The notes: generated by a model not told the origin, from the letters alone. DNA of 64,000 nucleotides from Cunninghamella blakesleeana (GCA_017871115.1 JAFCIZ010000004.1:596501-660500); one strand, 5' to 3'. Shown: positions 41,559-50,682, counted from the first letter of the stretch. A program made the numbers and translations.

Positions 41559-41877
41559 TTACTTTATTTGATTATTACTCTTTTTATATAATAATCTACT
41601 CTCTGACTTTTAAATTCATTTGCATATACTTTTGAATTTTTTTTGAATATTTTTATTTTATATTATCTTTTTACCTTTTTACTTTTACATTATATTAAGT
41701 CGTTCTACTTGTAAAACAAGAACTGGTGCTCACTGGAATTATCTTATTTATAATTAATATAAATACAAACTCTCTTATTTTATTTTAACAAAAATAACTC
41801 TTACCAAAAACACACACAACACACTTACGCGCACCACCTGGTTAATTATTTATCCGATAAAAAACTATAAAAATATC

Positions 41878-41958
41878 GTCAGCTACAGGATTTGAACCTG
41901 TGCAGGCAGAGCCTATGTGATTTCTAGTCACACTCCTTAACCACTCGGACAAACTGAC
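41878..41958 (-). tRNA. tRNA-Ser (anticodon AGA)
   Basis: 81-nt cloverleaf on the minus strand. The acceptor strand GTCAGTT pairs with AGCTGAC; the D-loop has GAGTGGTTAAGGA; the anticodon stem TGTGA/TCACA encloses loop CTAGAAA with anticodon AGA; a long variable arm (class II, as for Ser) is followed by the T-arm ACAGGTTCAAATCCTGT. No intron. A T-rich stretch follows the 3' end (41853-41876 as A on +), a plausible Pol III stop. Confidence 0.92.
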
Positions 41959-42533
41959 TTAATATATCTTAGTGACCGAGGAGTGCTAGTCTTTTCTAAA
42001 AAAAATAAAATGGCATTTAGAATCTCGAATATATAAATATAATATTTTATGCAATCACATACCTTTTAACAAATATTATAATTTGTTTATTTTTTTAAAA
42101 AAAGGAAACGAAAATGTGCACTGAGTTTCAATATATTAAATTTTCAAATAAAAGTAATGTTTTTTATCTTATCTACATTTTATTGTTAATAATTTTTAAA
42201 TTATATATTTCAACTTTTATATAAATATTTATTTTTATATTTGAGTTAGTAAAATATTCATCGGTTCATTTTTTATTTTGAAATTTTTTTTAAAAAAAAA
42301 ATTTAATATTTAATACTGATCCATCCATTGATCATCTTAACGAATCTATCTATTGTATGACACTACCAATATTAATCATATTCATTTTATATTTTATTTA
42401 ATTAATCCATCCATTCAAACATCGTGATGCACAATTATTTTTGATGGTAAGTGTTTCAGTAAAATAAATAGGGATGACTAAAATTCTACCAATCATATTC
42501 TTATTTTTTTCTAAAGAAACAGCATCCAATAAT
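41959..42533. other. Spacer between the two divergent tRNA-Ser genes
   Basis: AT-rich DNA upstream of both tRNA genes. No LTR-like sequence or coding signal was seen, in contrast to the 3' sides of both genes. Confidence 0.6.
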
Positions 42534-42615
42534 GACAACTTGTCCGAGTGGTTAAGGAGATGGCCTGCTAAGCCATTGTGCTTTGCACGCGCGTGTTCGA
42601 ATCACGTAGTTGTCG
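42534..42615 (+). tRNA. tRNA-Ser (anticodon GCT)
   Basis: 82 nt including the discriminator G. The acceptor GACAACT pairs with AGTTGTC; D-loop GAGTGGTTAAGGA; anticodon stem ATGGC/GCCAT encloses loop CTGCTAA, anticodon GCT; variable arm TGTGCTTTGCACG; T-arm with GTGTTCGAATCAC. No intron. A T7 run at 42623-42629 is a good Pol III terminator. Confidence 0.94.
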
Positions 42616-42622
42616 ACATCCT

Positions 42623-42629
42623 TTTTTTG
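42623..42629 (+). terminator. Pol III terminator of tRNA-Ser(GCT)
   Basis: Run of seven T starting eight bases after the tRNA end. Confidence 0.8.
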
Positions 42630-42931
42630 GATATACATATCGGTTAAAAAAATATCCGTTACCGGTGCGCCAGAGCGGCTTTCGATTTTGTAAGAGTTTG
42701 TATTTGAATTAATTATAATAATATAATTTCCAGTGAGCACCAGTTCTTGTTTTATAAGTAGAACGATTTAATATAAAATAAAAGTAAAAAAAAAAAAAAG
42801 CAAAAGAGAAAGAAAAATATTCCATGTTGTGTAAATTTTGGGTTGTTTGAAAAGTAGAATTTCCTTTTATAGTTTTGGAAAGTAGATAGCTTTGTAGTTT
42901 AGTTTAGTTGTCAGTGAGCACCAGTATCTTG

Positions 42932-43696
42932 TGTTGTGTGGGTTTTTGTTTAAGATTTATTTTGTTGAAATGAGGAATGAGTATTATAAGTAATATTTGA
43001 TATGTATAATATAATTCCAGTGAGCACCAGTTCCTGTTTTATAAGTAGAACGACTTAATATAAAGGAATAAAAAAATAAAATAAAATAAAGTAAAAATAA
43101 AGAAATAAAAAAATAAAAATTTTAAAAGGTGTAATATAATTGCAGGATTAAAGAGAGATTTCAGTAACCGCAATATAAAATAAATATAATAAGAAAATTT
43201 AAAAAAAGTAATTTAAATTTGAGTGGTTGAAAAATATTTAAGTAAATAAATATAAAAATGTAAAATAAAATAATATGGGTTGTTATAAAAAATAGATAAA
43301 TTCAGTAACTTGAATGAGTTATAAGTAAAATAAGTTAAAATTATAAAATATGATTTATAAAGTGGACAAGTTCAATAATTATTTAATAGATAATAATTTA
43401 TTATAAAAATTTGACAATTTTAAAAGAAAGAAAGAGAGAAAAATTGGTTCTATTTATATTTAAAAAAAAATTAAAATTTATAAGGATCGGGTAAGGAACA
43501 AAAGCACCTTGGTGTTTTTGCACCTTTGGTGTTTTTGCACCTTTGGTGTTTTTGCACCTTGGTGTTTTTGCACCTTGGTGTTTTTGCACCTTGGTGTTTT
43601 TGCACCTTGGTGTTTTTGCACCTTGGTGTTTTTGCACCAGTAGCACAAAGCCAATCCAAAAAAGGAAAGAAAAATCAGAGAGCGTTATTGCTAACA
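42932..43696 (-). repeat. 3' LTR of element 2 (family A)
   Basis: On the minus strand it starts TGTTAGCAATAACGC and ends CCCACACAACA. It carries a minisatellite of about 16-17-bp units (CACCTTGGTGTTTTTG) at 43503-43640. Confidence 0.95.
43503..43640. repeat. U3 minisatellite, CACCTTGGTG type
   Basis: About eight 16-17-bp units with the inverted pair CACC/GGTG. The matching array in the other LTR is at 51281-51417. Confidence 0.93.
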
Positions 43697-44133
43697 CCCC
43701 CAACGCCAACAAAAGATGGACCTCCATCTTTATTAAATCCCACTTGGCTCCAAAGATCATTCTTATTAACATTTCTTGCAAATATTTTATTGAATTTAGA
43801 GTTACCTAAACCAGAGAGCAAATAATTTACAAGCTTTGATCTTTCCATCTTATACGCAATGAGTTCTTCTTTAGTAGCAGGAGGTTGGAGCTTTGTATGT
43901 ACAAACCGAACAACAACTGGACTAAGTTGCTTGGAGAAGGTAGTTTGCATCTTCACTTTTAACTTCTTTATTTTTTCATAATCATTGACATATATAGGAT
44001 AGATAAACTTAATAAACGTCTTGTATGAGTCTTCTTCATTAAGTGAGTCAAATTCCGTGAGGGCTTGTAAAGTTTCGTCATAAAGATTATCTTCGTCCAA
44101 AGGAACCCGTTCGGTATTAATTGGCATATCCAT
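43675..44133 (-). CDS. ORF3 of element 2, unknown function, ends inside the 3' LTR
   Basis: 152 residues, collinear with the ORF at 40365-40826 of element 1 and roughly half identical to it. Shared blocks: VPLDEDNLYDETL, TFIKFIYPIYVNDYE, RFVHTKL, TKEELIAYKMER, and the Gly-rich end SFVGVGGV. No known domain, no membrane segment. The final seven codons including the stop lie in the 3' LTR (boundary at 43696). The position, between integrase and LTR, is where other retroelements carry envelope or accessory genes, but nothing here suggests an envelope protein. The frame has no stop or shift despite faster divergence than pol, which supports selection for a protein. Confidence 0.85.
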   Translation of the reverse strand: MDMPINTERVPLDEDNLYDETLQALTEFDSLNEEDSYKTFIKFIYPIYVNDYEKIKKLKVKMQTTFSKQLSPVVVRFVHTKLQPPATKEELIAYKMERSKLVNYLLSGLGNSKFNKIFARNVNKNDLWSQVGFNKDGGPSFVGVGGVSNNAL

Positions 44134-44491
44134 TTTATAAAAATATATTTTTGTATTATTAAAATAAGTGATTTTGTATTGTTAAAAGATTTTCAAAAGA
44201 AAATGTGAATATGTGAATGAAAGTTTTTTCTTTTTTTTTTTTTTTATATATATATATTTTTTCTTTTTTTCGTAGTTTGAAAAATATACTTCTTTTTTTT
44301 TTTTTTTTGTAATCATCTTTTTGGTTCTTCCTTTTTTTTTTTTTTTTTGGTTTATGTTTATCTTTTATGTATATTATTTTAATGTAGTTATTATATAAAT
44401 TCTTCTTCGGGTAAATACGTGAATTAATATTTTAAATTTCATTATTAATTATATTTATATATTTCATTATTATCTCTTTTTTTTTTTTTTT

Positions 44492-45811
44492 TTATATGTC
44501 CAATCCATAGGTTTTATTTACGTGATTATTCCAATATACATCTGGTAATTGCAATATTTTTAGTCTGTTTCCGTGTATTCTTCTTAATTTTGTTCTTGTT
44601 GTATCCAAGGATTTTATTATATACGTGCCTTTTCCAAGTGATTGATGTATTGTATATTTTCCTTGCCACATATCGGAAATCTTACCAGACCAAGAATTTG
44701 ATTTTATACCAGTATATAAAGTTACTATATCCCCAATTCTAAATGCTGGTTTCCATTCTCTATTACTGTTTAAAACCTTTTTATCAATAGCCCGTTTTTG
44801 GTTTTCTTGAGATTTTTCTATCATTTTTGCAGCTGTCGATCTTATCTGATTGAGTGATATAATTTCCTTATTTGTACGTAATTTTAATTGTGTATCAAAA
44901 TTATAAGAATTAAAATCTATAGGTTTGTCATGTTGATCGAACGGGGTTTTAACATTATATCCGTAAGTTAAAAAGAATGGTGATTGTTGAGTAGATGCCT
45001 GTCTGATTGAACGATAAGCAAATAGAACTGATGGTAGATATTGGTCCCATATTGATTTTTCCGTGGAAGTTACCTTTTTTATAATAGACCCAAGTGTAGA
45101 ATTAAATTTTTCAATTAATCCATTGGCTTGAGAATTTCCAACTGAGATTGTGTTGTGATGAATATTATATTGATAGCAAACTTTCTTTATAAGGTCACTG
45201 ATAAATGGTTTACCATTGTCGGTTATAATTAAATGAGGAGTACCATGCCGACATATTATTTCTTCATAAATAAACAAAGCAACTTCGGATGTAGTTTGAT
45301 AACGTAGCGCACGCGCTTCTACCCATTTTGTTAAATAATCTATTCCTGCAATAATATATCTATAACCGCCTTTAGATGTGGGAACATGTTTAACGTCTAA
45401 TCCCCATTGTTCAAAAGGTTTTGACTTGACAGGTATTGGATATAAGAATTCATTTAACTTTCTTGAACCAGTTGATTGACATCTTGGACATTTTTTTATA
45501 TATATTTGTATATCTTTTGCCATGCCATCCCAATAATATCTTATAGATAGTTTATATAAAGTATTGTGATAACCTATATGACCACCTAAAGGATGTTGAT
45601 GATACATATAAAGTGCTTCTATGGCTTCTTGTTTATTTAATACTTGTCTTAAGGTTTGGTGATAAATATTAAACTTATATAATTTATTATTGCGAATGAT
45701 AAAGTTGTGTGAATTACGTTGTAAGTATCTTTTCATTTTTGCTGTTGTGTTTTCAGGTATTTTTAATGTAGTAAGATATTCTTTTAATTTATCTATAGTT
45801 TGTTGGTCCAT
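44492..45811 (-). CDS. Integrase of element 2 (separate ORF)
   Basis: 439 residues starting MDQQTIDKLKEYL, preceded directly by a run of about 17 A on the coding strand. HHCC zinc region: HQHPLGGHIGYHN and KKCPRCQS. DDE core: WGLDVKHVP, IITDNGKPF, NSQANGLIEKFNS. The C-terminal part contains GDIVTLYTGIKSNSW, MWQGKYTIHQSLGKGTY and GNRLKILQLPD, the SH3-like region. It is not fused to pol: 607 bp without an ORF separate them. No disruption was seen. Confidence 0.93.
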   Translation of the reverse strand: MDQQTIDKLKEYLTTLKIPENTTAKMKRYLQRNSHNFIIRNNKLYKFNIYHQTLRQVLNKQEAIEALYMYHQHPLGGHIGYHNTLYKLSIRYYWDGMAKDIQIYIKKCPRCQSTGSRKLNEFLYPIPVKSKPFEQWGLDVKHVPTSKGGYRYIIAGIDYLTKWVEARALRYQTTSEVALFIYEEIICRHGTPHLIITDNGKPFISDLIKKVCYQYNIHHNTISVGNSQANGLIEKFNSTLGSIIKKVTSTEKSIWDQYLPSVLFAYRSIRQASTQQSPFFLTYGYNVKTPFDQHDKPIDFNSYNFDTQLKLRTNKEIISLNQIRSTAAKMIEKSQENQKRAIDKKVLNSNREWKPAFRIGDIVTLYTGIKSNSWSGKISDMWQGKYTIHQSLGKGTYIIKSLDTTRTKLRRIHGNRLKILQLPDVYWNNHVNKTYGLDI

Positions 45812-46418
45812 TTTTTTTTTTTTTTTTTAGGTATAATTATATATATTTGTTGTTTTTATTATTGTTGTTAGATTTGTTGTTTAGGCTTTGTTGTAAGTTA
45901 TTTTAATAATATAATTTAATAAGTGTTATTTATGTTGTAATAATTATGTATTTTGTTGGTTTGGATATAGCTTTTAATGTCTTCAATCACCTTTGGACAA
46001 ATAATAATGATATATATATATATATATATATTTTTTTTTGTGTGTGTGTTTGTTTTTTTTTTTTTTAATTTTGATATTGTTGAAATAATTGTTTGTTAAA
46101 TAACTGTTATAAAAGATTTGTTGTAATATAAATAATTGTTGTATAAAGTAAAAATAATTGTTGTAAATAAATAAAATGTCTGTTGTAAATAAATAATATA
46201 ACTATTGTAAAATATAACTTTTTGTTGTATGTGTTGTTGAAATAATAATAACTGTTGTAGAATGTTGTCTTTTGTAAAATAATTGTAATATAATAAATTG
46301 TTATGTTAATATTTGTCTAGCTTTTATCGTCTTCAATTTCCCTTGGACGTATATTAAAAATATAATTTATAATAATTCTTTTTTTTTTTTTTTTTAAATA
46401 TTATTATTATTATTATTT
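45812..46418 (-). other. Pol-integrase gap of element 2
   Basis: 607 bp without ORF. Two copies of the GTCCAA...TTGAAGAC..TAAAAGCTA motif also found in element 1 (46350-46314 and 46000-45967 on the minus strand), with adjoining A runs and many TTGTTGTAA-like repeats on +. Confidence 0.85.
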
Positions 46419-49400
46419 TTAATACCCAAGTCTTGAAAGAAAATCTGCAGACTGTTGTTTTTTCCCACTACGATACTGTATTTCAAAATCATAATCAGCC
46501 AAGTAAGTAATCCATCTTGCCACCATACCAGTAGGTTTAGGTGCTTTTATTAGCCATCGTAAAGGAGAATGATCAGAAAGGACTGTAAACTTTTTTCCTA
46601 AAAGATATGGTCTAAAGGTTTGTAAACTCCATATGAGAGCCAGACATTCTAGTTTAGTTGCACTATAATTTTGTTCACTTTGCTTTAAACCTCGGCTTGC
46701 ATATACTACTGGATGTTCTTGATTGTCATCATCCAATTGTGAGAGTACACAGCCTAATCCTTCCATAGATGCATCACATACAATTATAAATGGTTTATTA
46801 AAATCAGCCCTTTTAAGAATTGGTGCTTCTGTTAATTTTTGTTTTAAAAGTTCAAACGATTTTGTTGTTGTTTCAGTCCAAGGTGATTTATTTTTTGTTT
46901 TTGTAACATCGTGTAAAGGTCTTGCTATTGCTGCAAAATTTTGTATGAATCGCCTGTAATAAGAAGCTAGTCCAATAAATCCTCTGGTTTGTTTAACTGT
47001 TATCGGTTGAGGAAAATCTTTTACTTTTTCTATTTTTGCTGGATCTGTTTTTATTCCATCTTGTGTTATTATATATCCCAGGAATTTTAATTCATTTTTA
47101 AAGAAGACACATTTTTCTATATTAAAAAGTAGTCCACCTTTACGAGCACATTTGAATAATTCTTCTAAATCTATTAAATGTTGTTCTATACTTTTTGAGT
47201 GTACATTCAAATCATCTATATAGGCTACTAGACATCTATTAATCATTGATCTAAAACATATATCTATTAACCGTTGGAATGTTGCAGGACTATTAACTAA
47301 ACCCATTGGTAGCATTTCATATTGATAAGTGCCAAATTTTGTGACGAATCCAGTTAGTTCTTTACTATTATTTTTTAGAGGTACTTGGTGAAATCCTGAC
47401 CTAAGATCCAAAGCTGAAAATATACTTGAAGTACCAAGTTCATCAATAAGATCATCAATTCTAGGTAATGGGTAAGCATCTACTTTAGTTTGTGCATTTA
47501 ATTTTCTATAGTCTACTACCATTCTGTAATCGCCATTTTTCTTCTTAACTAATATAATAGGAGCAGTATAAGGTGTATTAGCAGGCTTAATTATTCCCAA
47601 TTCACATAGTCGATCCAATTCCTTTTTTAAATATTCTTGTTCCATTGGACTCATACGATAAGGTCGATGTCTAATGGGTACTGTGTTATCTTGTAAAATT
47701 ATATCATGTTCAATCATAGTAGTACATCCCATCCTATCATTGTTCCAGTCAAAAACATCTTGATAATGATTTATTAGTTTCCAAAATTTAATTTTATAAT
47801 CTTCAGGTATATTTCCAAGTTGTAGTTTTTCTTTAAGAGATTCATCCAGTGTTTCATCATCATCCATATTATCAATATTGAATAATTCTTCTGTTAGTCC
47901 ATTCATGTCAAGTGATTCAACTATATCATAACCTTTCAGATCATCAGCTTCTAATACACATTCATTATTCATTAAATTATAATATTCACTAATTATATGA
48001 TGAGGTGGTAAATCAATATCATTATCAGATCTATTAATTAAATTTAATGTAAATTCGTTTGGATTAGCAATAGCATTTTGATCATCTTGAGTAAGAAGTA
48101 TAGGTTCAGATGTATGCATAGAAGGATTTACATAGAATTGACAATTTGTATGAGGAGGTATGGTCATCCCTTGAATACCAGTAGATATAATTAAACTATT
48201 TTCATTTTGATTACGATCAATATTAATTCTAACGTCATCTTCCATATAATAATTTTCTTCATCAGAGTATTCATCATGTTCCCAATCATCATCAGTTTCA
48301 GTGTCTGTTGTTGTTTCAAGATCACTATTTGTTGTATCAAAATTATTATCTATTTCGTTAGTATCCTTTGTTGTATTATCTTGTGTTGAGTTTGCAGATT
48401 GATAATTAATATTAATTGATTTAATTGTAACTAAAGGTTTATCTGTTTCTTTTAAAAATGTAATCGGTAATTCAGCTGATTTATGTTTATACAAAACTTT
48501 AAGAGTACTTGTTCTAAAATTTAGAAGAGCTTGAGCATGACTTAACCAATTGTTGCCTAAAACCAAGTGAGCAGGACATTTAGGTAATACTTCCATATTA
48601 ACAGGTATTATAATGTCAGGTGTTACTTGTATTTGTACATCATGTATTGTTCCAAGAGTTGCTTGTTTTGTACCATTTCCTAAAATAAAGATATTAGTAG
48701 AAGGAGCATCAATTTGTAAACCTAATAATTTCATCATTGATTTTGACATGCAAGATTTCGAGGCACCGCTATCAATCAATCCTCTTATTCTTTTATCATT
48801 AATAATTAAACTTGTATAAGCTGCTGTTGTAGTAAGTTCTGTGTTAGTTAATGTATTTAATGGTATGTCTGTTGCAGTTGTATCAGTTTGATCTTTTATT
48901 TTTGTTGCTTTTCTTTTAGGTCTACATGCAGTTAATAATTGACGTCGTAAAGTATGTGATGATTTAATTAAATCTCCAACATCAATATTAGCTTTTTGTT
49001 TAAAAACATCATCTACTATGTTATAGTTTATTTGCACTGGAGATGGTGGTTGTCGTTTTCGTTTTGTTTTATTTTCTGGTTCAATAATATTATCTATAAT
49101 ATAATCATTAATCATATCTTGTTGGGATAATTGTTGTTCAGTAATATCTTCAATTAATTTAGATGTATTATTTATATTTAATTTTTGTTTTCCTTTGCTG
49201 ATTGTTTTTGGAGTCTTAGAAGACGAAGGTATAACTGCAGGTGGTTTGTCTAATCTAGCTGCATAAAGATCTTCATCATCATAATGTGTATATTCATTTT
49301 CATCCCATAATTCATGTTGATCAAATATTGCATTCATATTTTGTTGATTATTTTTTGTATTATTATCTTTTATATTGTTTTTATTATTTTTATAAAAGTT

Positions 49401-49505
49401 ATTGTTATTATTTTGATTATTATTGCTAATATTATTATTATTGTTGTTAATGGATTTGTTATCAGGGACTTCCAATTGACCATTAGATGCAATTGCCCTG
49501 TCTAG
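46419..49505 (-). CDS. pol: Pol (protease, reverse transcriptase, RNase H), element 2
   Basis: Entered by -1 frameshift from gag; about 1028 residues. Same plan as in element 1: Asn-rich leader, protease GLIDSGASKSCMSK, RT with IIKPANTPYTAPIILVKK, FSALDLRSGFHQ, LPMGLVNSPATFQ, AYIDDLNVHS, RNase H IVCDASMEGLG, SATKLECLAL and SDHSPLRWL, end KKQQSADFLSRLGY. The RT and RNase H regions are nearly the same as in element 1, while the acidic linker between protease and RT differs more. All catalytic motifs are intact. Confidence 0.93.
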   Translation of the reverse strand, partial: LDRAIASNGQLEVPDNKSINNNNNNISNNNQNNNNNFYKNNKNNIKDNNTKNNQQNMNAIFDQHELWDENEYTHYDDEDLYAARLDKPPAVIPSSSKTPKTISKGKQKLNINNTSKLIEDITEQQLSQQDMINDYIIDNIIEPENKTKRKRQPPSPVQINYNIVDDVFKQKANIDVGDLIKSSHTLRRQLLTACRPKRKATKIKDQTDTTATDIPLNTLTNTELTTTAAYTSLIINDKRIRGLIDSGASKSCMSKSMMKLLGLQIDAPSTNIFILGNGTKQATLGTIHDVQIQVTPDIIIPVNMEVLPKCPAHLVLGNNWLSHAQALLNFRTSTLKVLYKHKSAELPITFLKETDKPLVTIKSININYQSANSTQDNTTKDTNEIDNNFDTTNSDLETTTDTETDDDWEHDEYSDEENYYMEDDVRINIDRNQNENSLIISTGIQGMTIPPHTNCQFYVNPSMHTSEPILLTQDDQNAIANPNEFTLNLINRSDNDIDLPPHHIISEYYNLMNNECVLEADDLKGYDIVESLDMNGLTEELFNIDNMDDDETLDESLKEKLQLGNIPEDYKIKFWKLINHYQDVFDWNNDRMGCTTMIEHDIILQDNTVPIRHRPYRMSPMEQEYLKKELDRLCELGIIKPANTPYTAPIILVKKKNGDYRMVVDYRKLNAQTKVDAYPLPRIDDLIDELGTSSIFSALDLRSGFHQVPLKNNSKELTGFVTKFGTYQYEMLPMGLVNSPATFQRLIDICFRSMINRCLVAYIDDLNVHSKSIEQHLIDLEELFKCARKGGLLFNIEKCVFFKNELKFLGYIITQDGIKTDPAKIEKVKDFPQPITVKQTRGFIGLASYYRRFIQNFAAIARPLHDVTKTKNKSPWTETTTKSFELLKQKLTEAPILKRADFNKPFIIVCDASMEGLGCVLSQLDDDNQEHPVVYASRGLKQSEQNYSATKLECLALIWSLQTFRPYLLGKKFTVLSDHSPLRWLIKAPKPTGMVARWITYLADYDFEIQYRSGKKQQSADFLSRLGY

Positions 49506-49511
49506 TTTTTT
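49502..49511 (-). promoter_or_regulatory. Programmed -1 frameshift site, gag/pol of element 2
   Basis: A AAA AAC followed by stop TAG in the gag frame, same arrangement as in element 1. Confidence 0.85.
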
Positions 49512-50581
49512 GATTGATTTTGTTGATTATATTGTTGTTGATTGTTTAATTGTTGAGTATTTTGCTGCTGTGAATATTGTTGTTGATGTTGTTGTTGGTT
49601 AGATAAATAATTATGATTATTATTGTCATAATTATTATCTTGATTATATTGTTGATTGTTGTAACGTCTTGATCCATAGTTATTTTTATATGGTCCATAA
49701 TTATGAGGTCCATGGTAATTATTATAGTTATTACTTCTATTAGATTTCGATAGTTCATTTCGTACTATTTTAACAATATCATCACTGGTAAGGTTATCAT
49801 TTTTAAGAGGTTTCTTTGTCGATTGATTCAATTGTTCCATTCTATCATTCATTTTCTTTTCCATGGTTTCCATATTAGTAACTAAACGTTCTAATAATGT
49901 TACAACTGGATCAGAATGAATAGACGATTTAGAATCCATGACACGTTGACTAGAATCCATCATTGTAAAAGAATCTACATTTCCAAGTGGATAATTGTTC
50001 AATTGTACATCAGTACTAGAATAATTATGAGTAATACCATAAGTTTTATTAGCATTCCACCATGATTCTGCATACTTCAACCATTGTTGTTCGGTAATGG
50101 ATCCATGTTCAATACAATGTTTACTGATGGCAGGTAATAATCCATAACGAAAACGCATCAATACAATGTCTTTGTCATCTTTTTTTGCTAATCGCGCAAC
50201 TTCTTGTAACCTTGAATAAAAATCACGTGGATGTTCATCAGTACCTTGACGCATATCATTAAGAATTAACTTATAAGATTCAAGTAGTTCTGGAGTTACA
50301 AACTTTTCTTCTAAAGCATCCATCGCTACATCAAAAGTTAAATTATCTTGAAGTTGATCTTTGAGCGAATCTAAATAAGTTTTAGCCGATTTTCTAACTT
50401 GTATTTTCAATATAGCAAGTTTTCTACTATCTGTAGTATTATTAGAGAGTTCCAAGAATGTTTCTAAAATTTGTCTGAAGTGACGGAAGTCTTCACGTTC
50501 ACCACCAGAAAAAGGAATAAGTTGAGGTTTGAAGTCCATGAATGGTTGTTTTTGAGCCAACACGGTATAATCGTAAGACAT
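49502..50581 (-). CDS. gag: Gag polyprotein, element 2
   Basis: 359 residues. The capsid-like region (GGEREDFRHFRQILETFLEL, HPRDFYSRLQEVARLAKK) is very similar to element 1. No zinc knuckle. The C-terminus is Asn/Tyr-rich then Gln-rich (QQHQQQYSQQQNTQQ), with a shorter Gln run than element 1. It ends at the frameshift stop. Confidence 0.92.
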   Translation of the reverse strand: MSYDYTVLAQKQPFMDFKPQLIPFSGGEREDFRHFRQILETFLELSNNTTDSRKLAILKIQVRKSAKTYLDSLKDQLQDNLTFDVAMDALEEKFVTPELLESYKLILNDMRQGTDEHPRDFYSRLQEVARLAKKDDKDIVLMRFRYGLLPAISKHCIEHGSITEQQWLKYAESWWNANKTYGITHNYSSTDVQLNNYPLGNVDSFTMMDSSQRVMDSKSSIHSDPVVTLLERLVTNMETMEKKMNDRMEQLNQSTKKPLKNDNLTSDDIVKIVRNELSKSNRSNNYNNYHGPHNYGPYKNNYGSRRYNNQQYNQDNNYDNNNHNYLSNQQQHQQQYSQQQNTQQLNNQQQYNQQNQSKN

Positions 50582-50682
50582 CCTATAATTAATTATTTTC
50601 AGTTTGCTTGATTGTTTTTTAGTAGTTTATATAGAATGAATATCTTTCCCAGTAGTTATTGAAAGTATAAGCTTGTAGAAAA

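Larger units (their letters stand above)
31074..41562 (+). mobile_element. Ty3/gypsy-like retrotransposon, element 1 (full length)
   Basis: LTRs at 31078-31843 and 40793-41558 (766 bp each, no difference noticed by eye), starting TGTCGAC and ending ATAACA. The target duplication is TTAC (31074-31077 and 41559-41562). Internal order: primer-binding site (31848), gag (31971-33107), -1 frameshift site, pol with protease, RT and RNase H (to 36160), a poly(A)-rich gap with repeats, integrase split by a Tc1-like transposon, ORF3 (40365-40826), G-rich pre-LTR tract. RT and RNase H before integrase sets it in the Ty3/gypsy group. LTR identity implies recent insertion. It sits inside the older family C LTR and points towards tRNA-Ser(AGA). 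Confidence 0.93.
30587..41821 (+). mobile_element. Old solo LTR (family C), split by element 1
   Basis: Begins TGTCGTCCAAGCGGATGATG at 30587, runs to 31077, and resumes after element 1 at 41563 to end near 41821 with CACACACAACA. Removing element 1 and one TTAC copy gives about 750 bp, matching the 760-810 bp of the other LTRs here. Near its 5' end it carries an array of AACCAAAGTTCTACA-type 15-mers (about 30641-30770). The 3' part has the TATA-like TTGTAAAACAAGAACTGGTGCTCACTG block shared by all LTRs in the cluster. No matching flanking duplication was found, so it may derive from recombination between elements. Diverged relatives are in the minus orientation at 42825-52947. Confidence 0.65.

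Noticed and set aside
43401..43825. Open frames of repeated peptides (KTPRCKNTK, VFLHLGVFAPWCF types) across the LTR minisatellites, also at 51187-51511
   Set aside because: They exist in several frames on both strands because 16-17-bp repeats keep all frames open; they are U3 repeat shadows, not genes.
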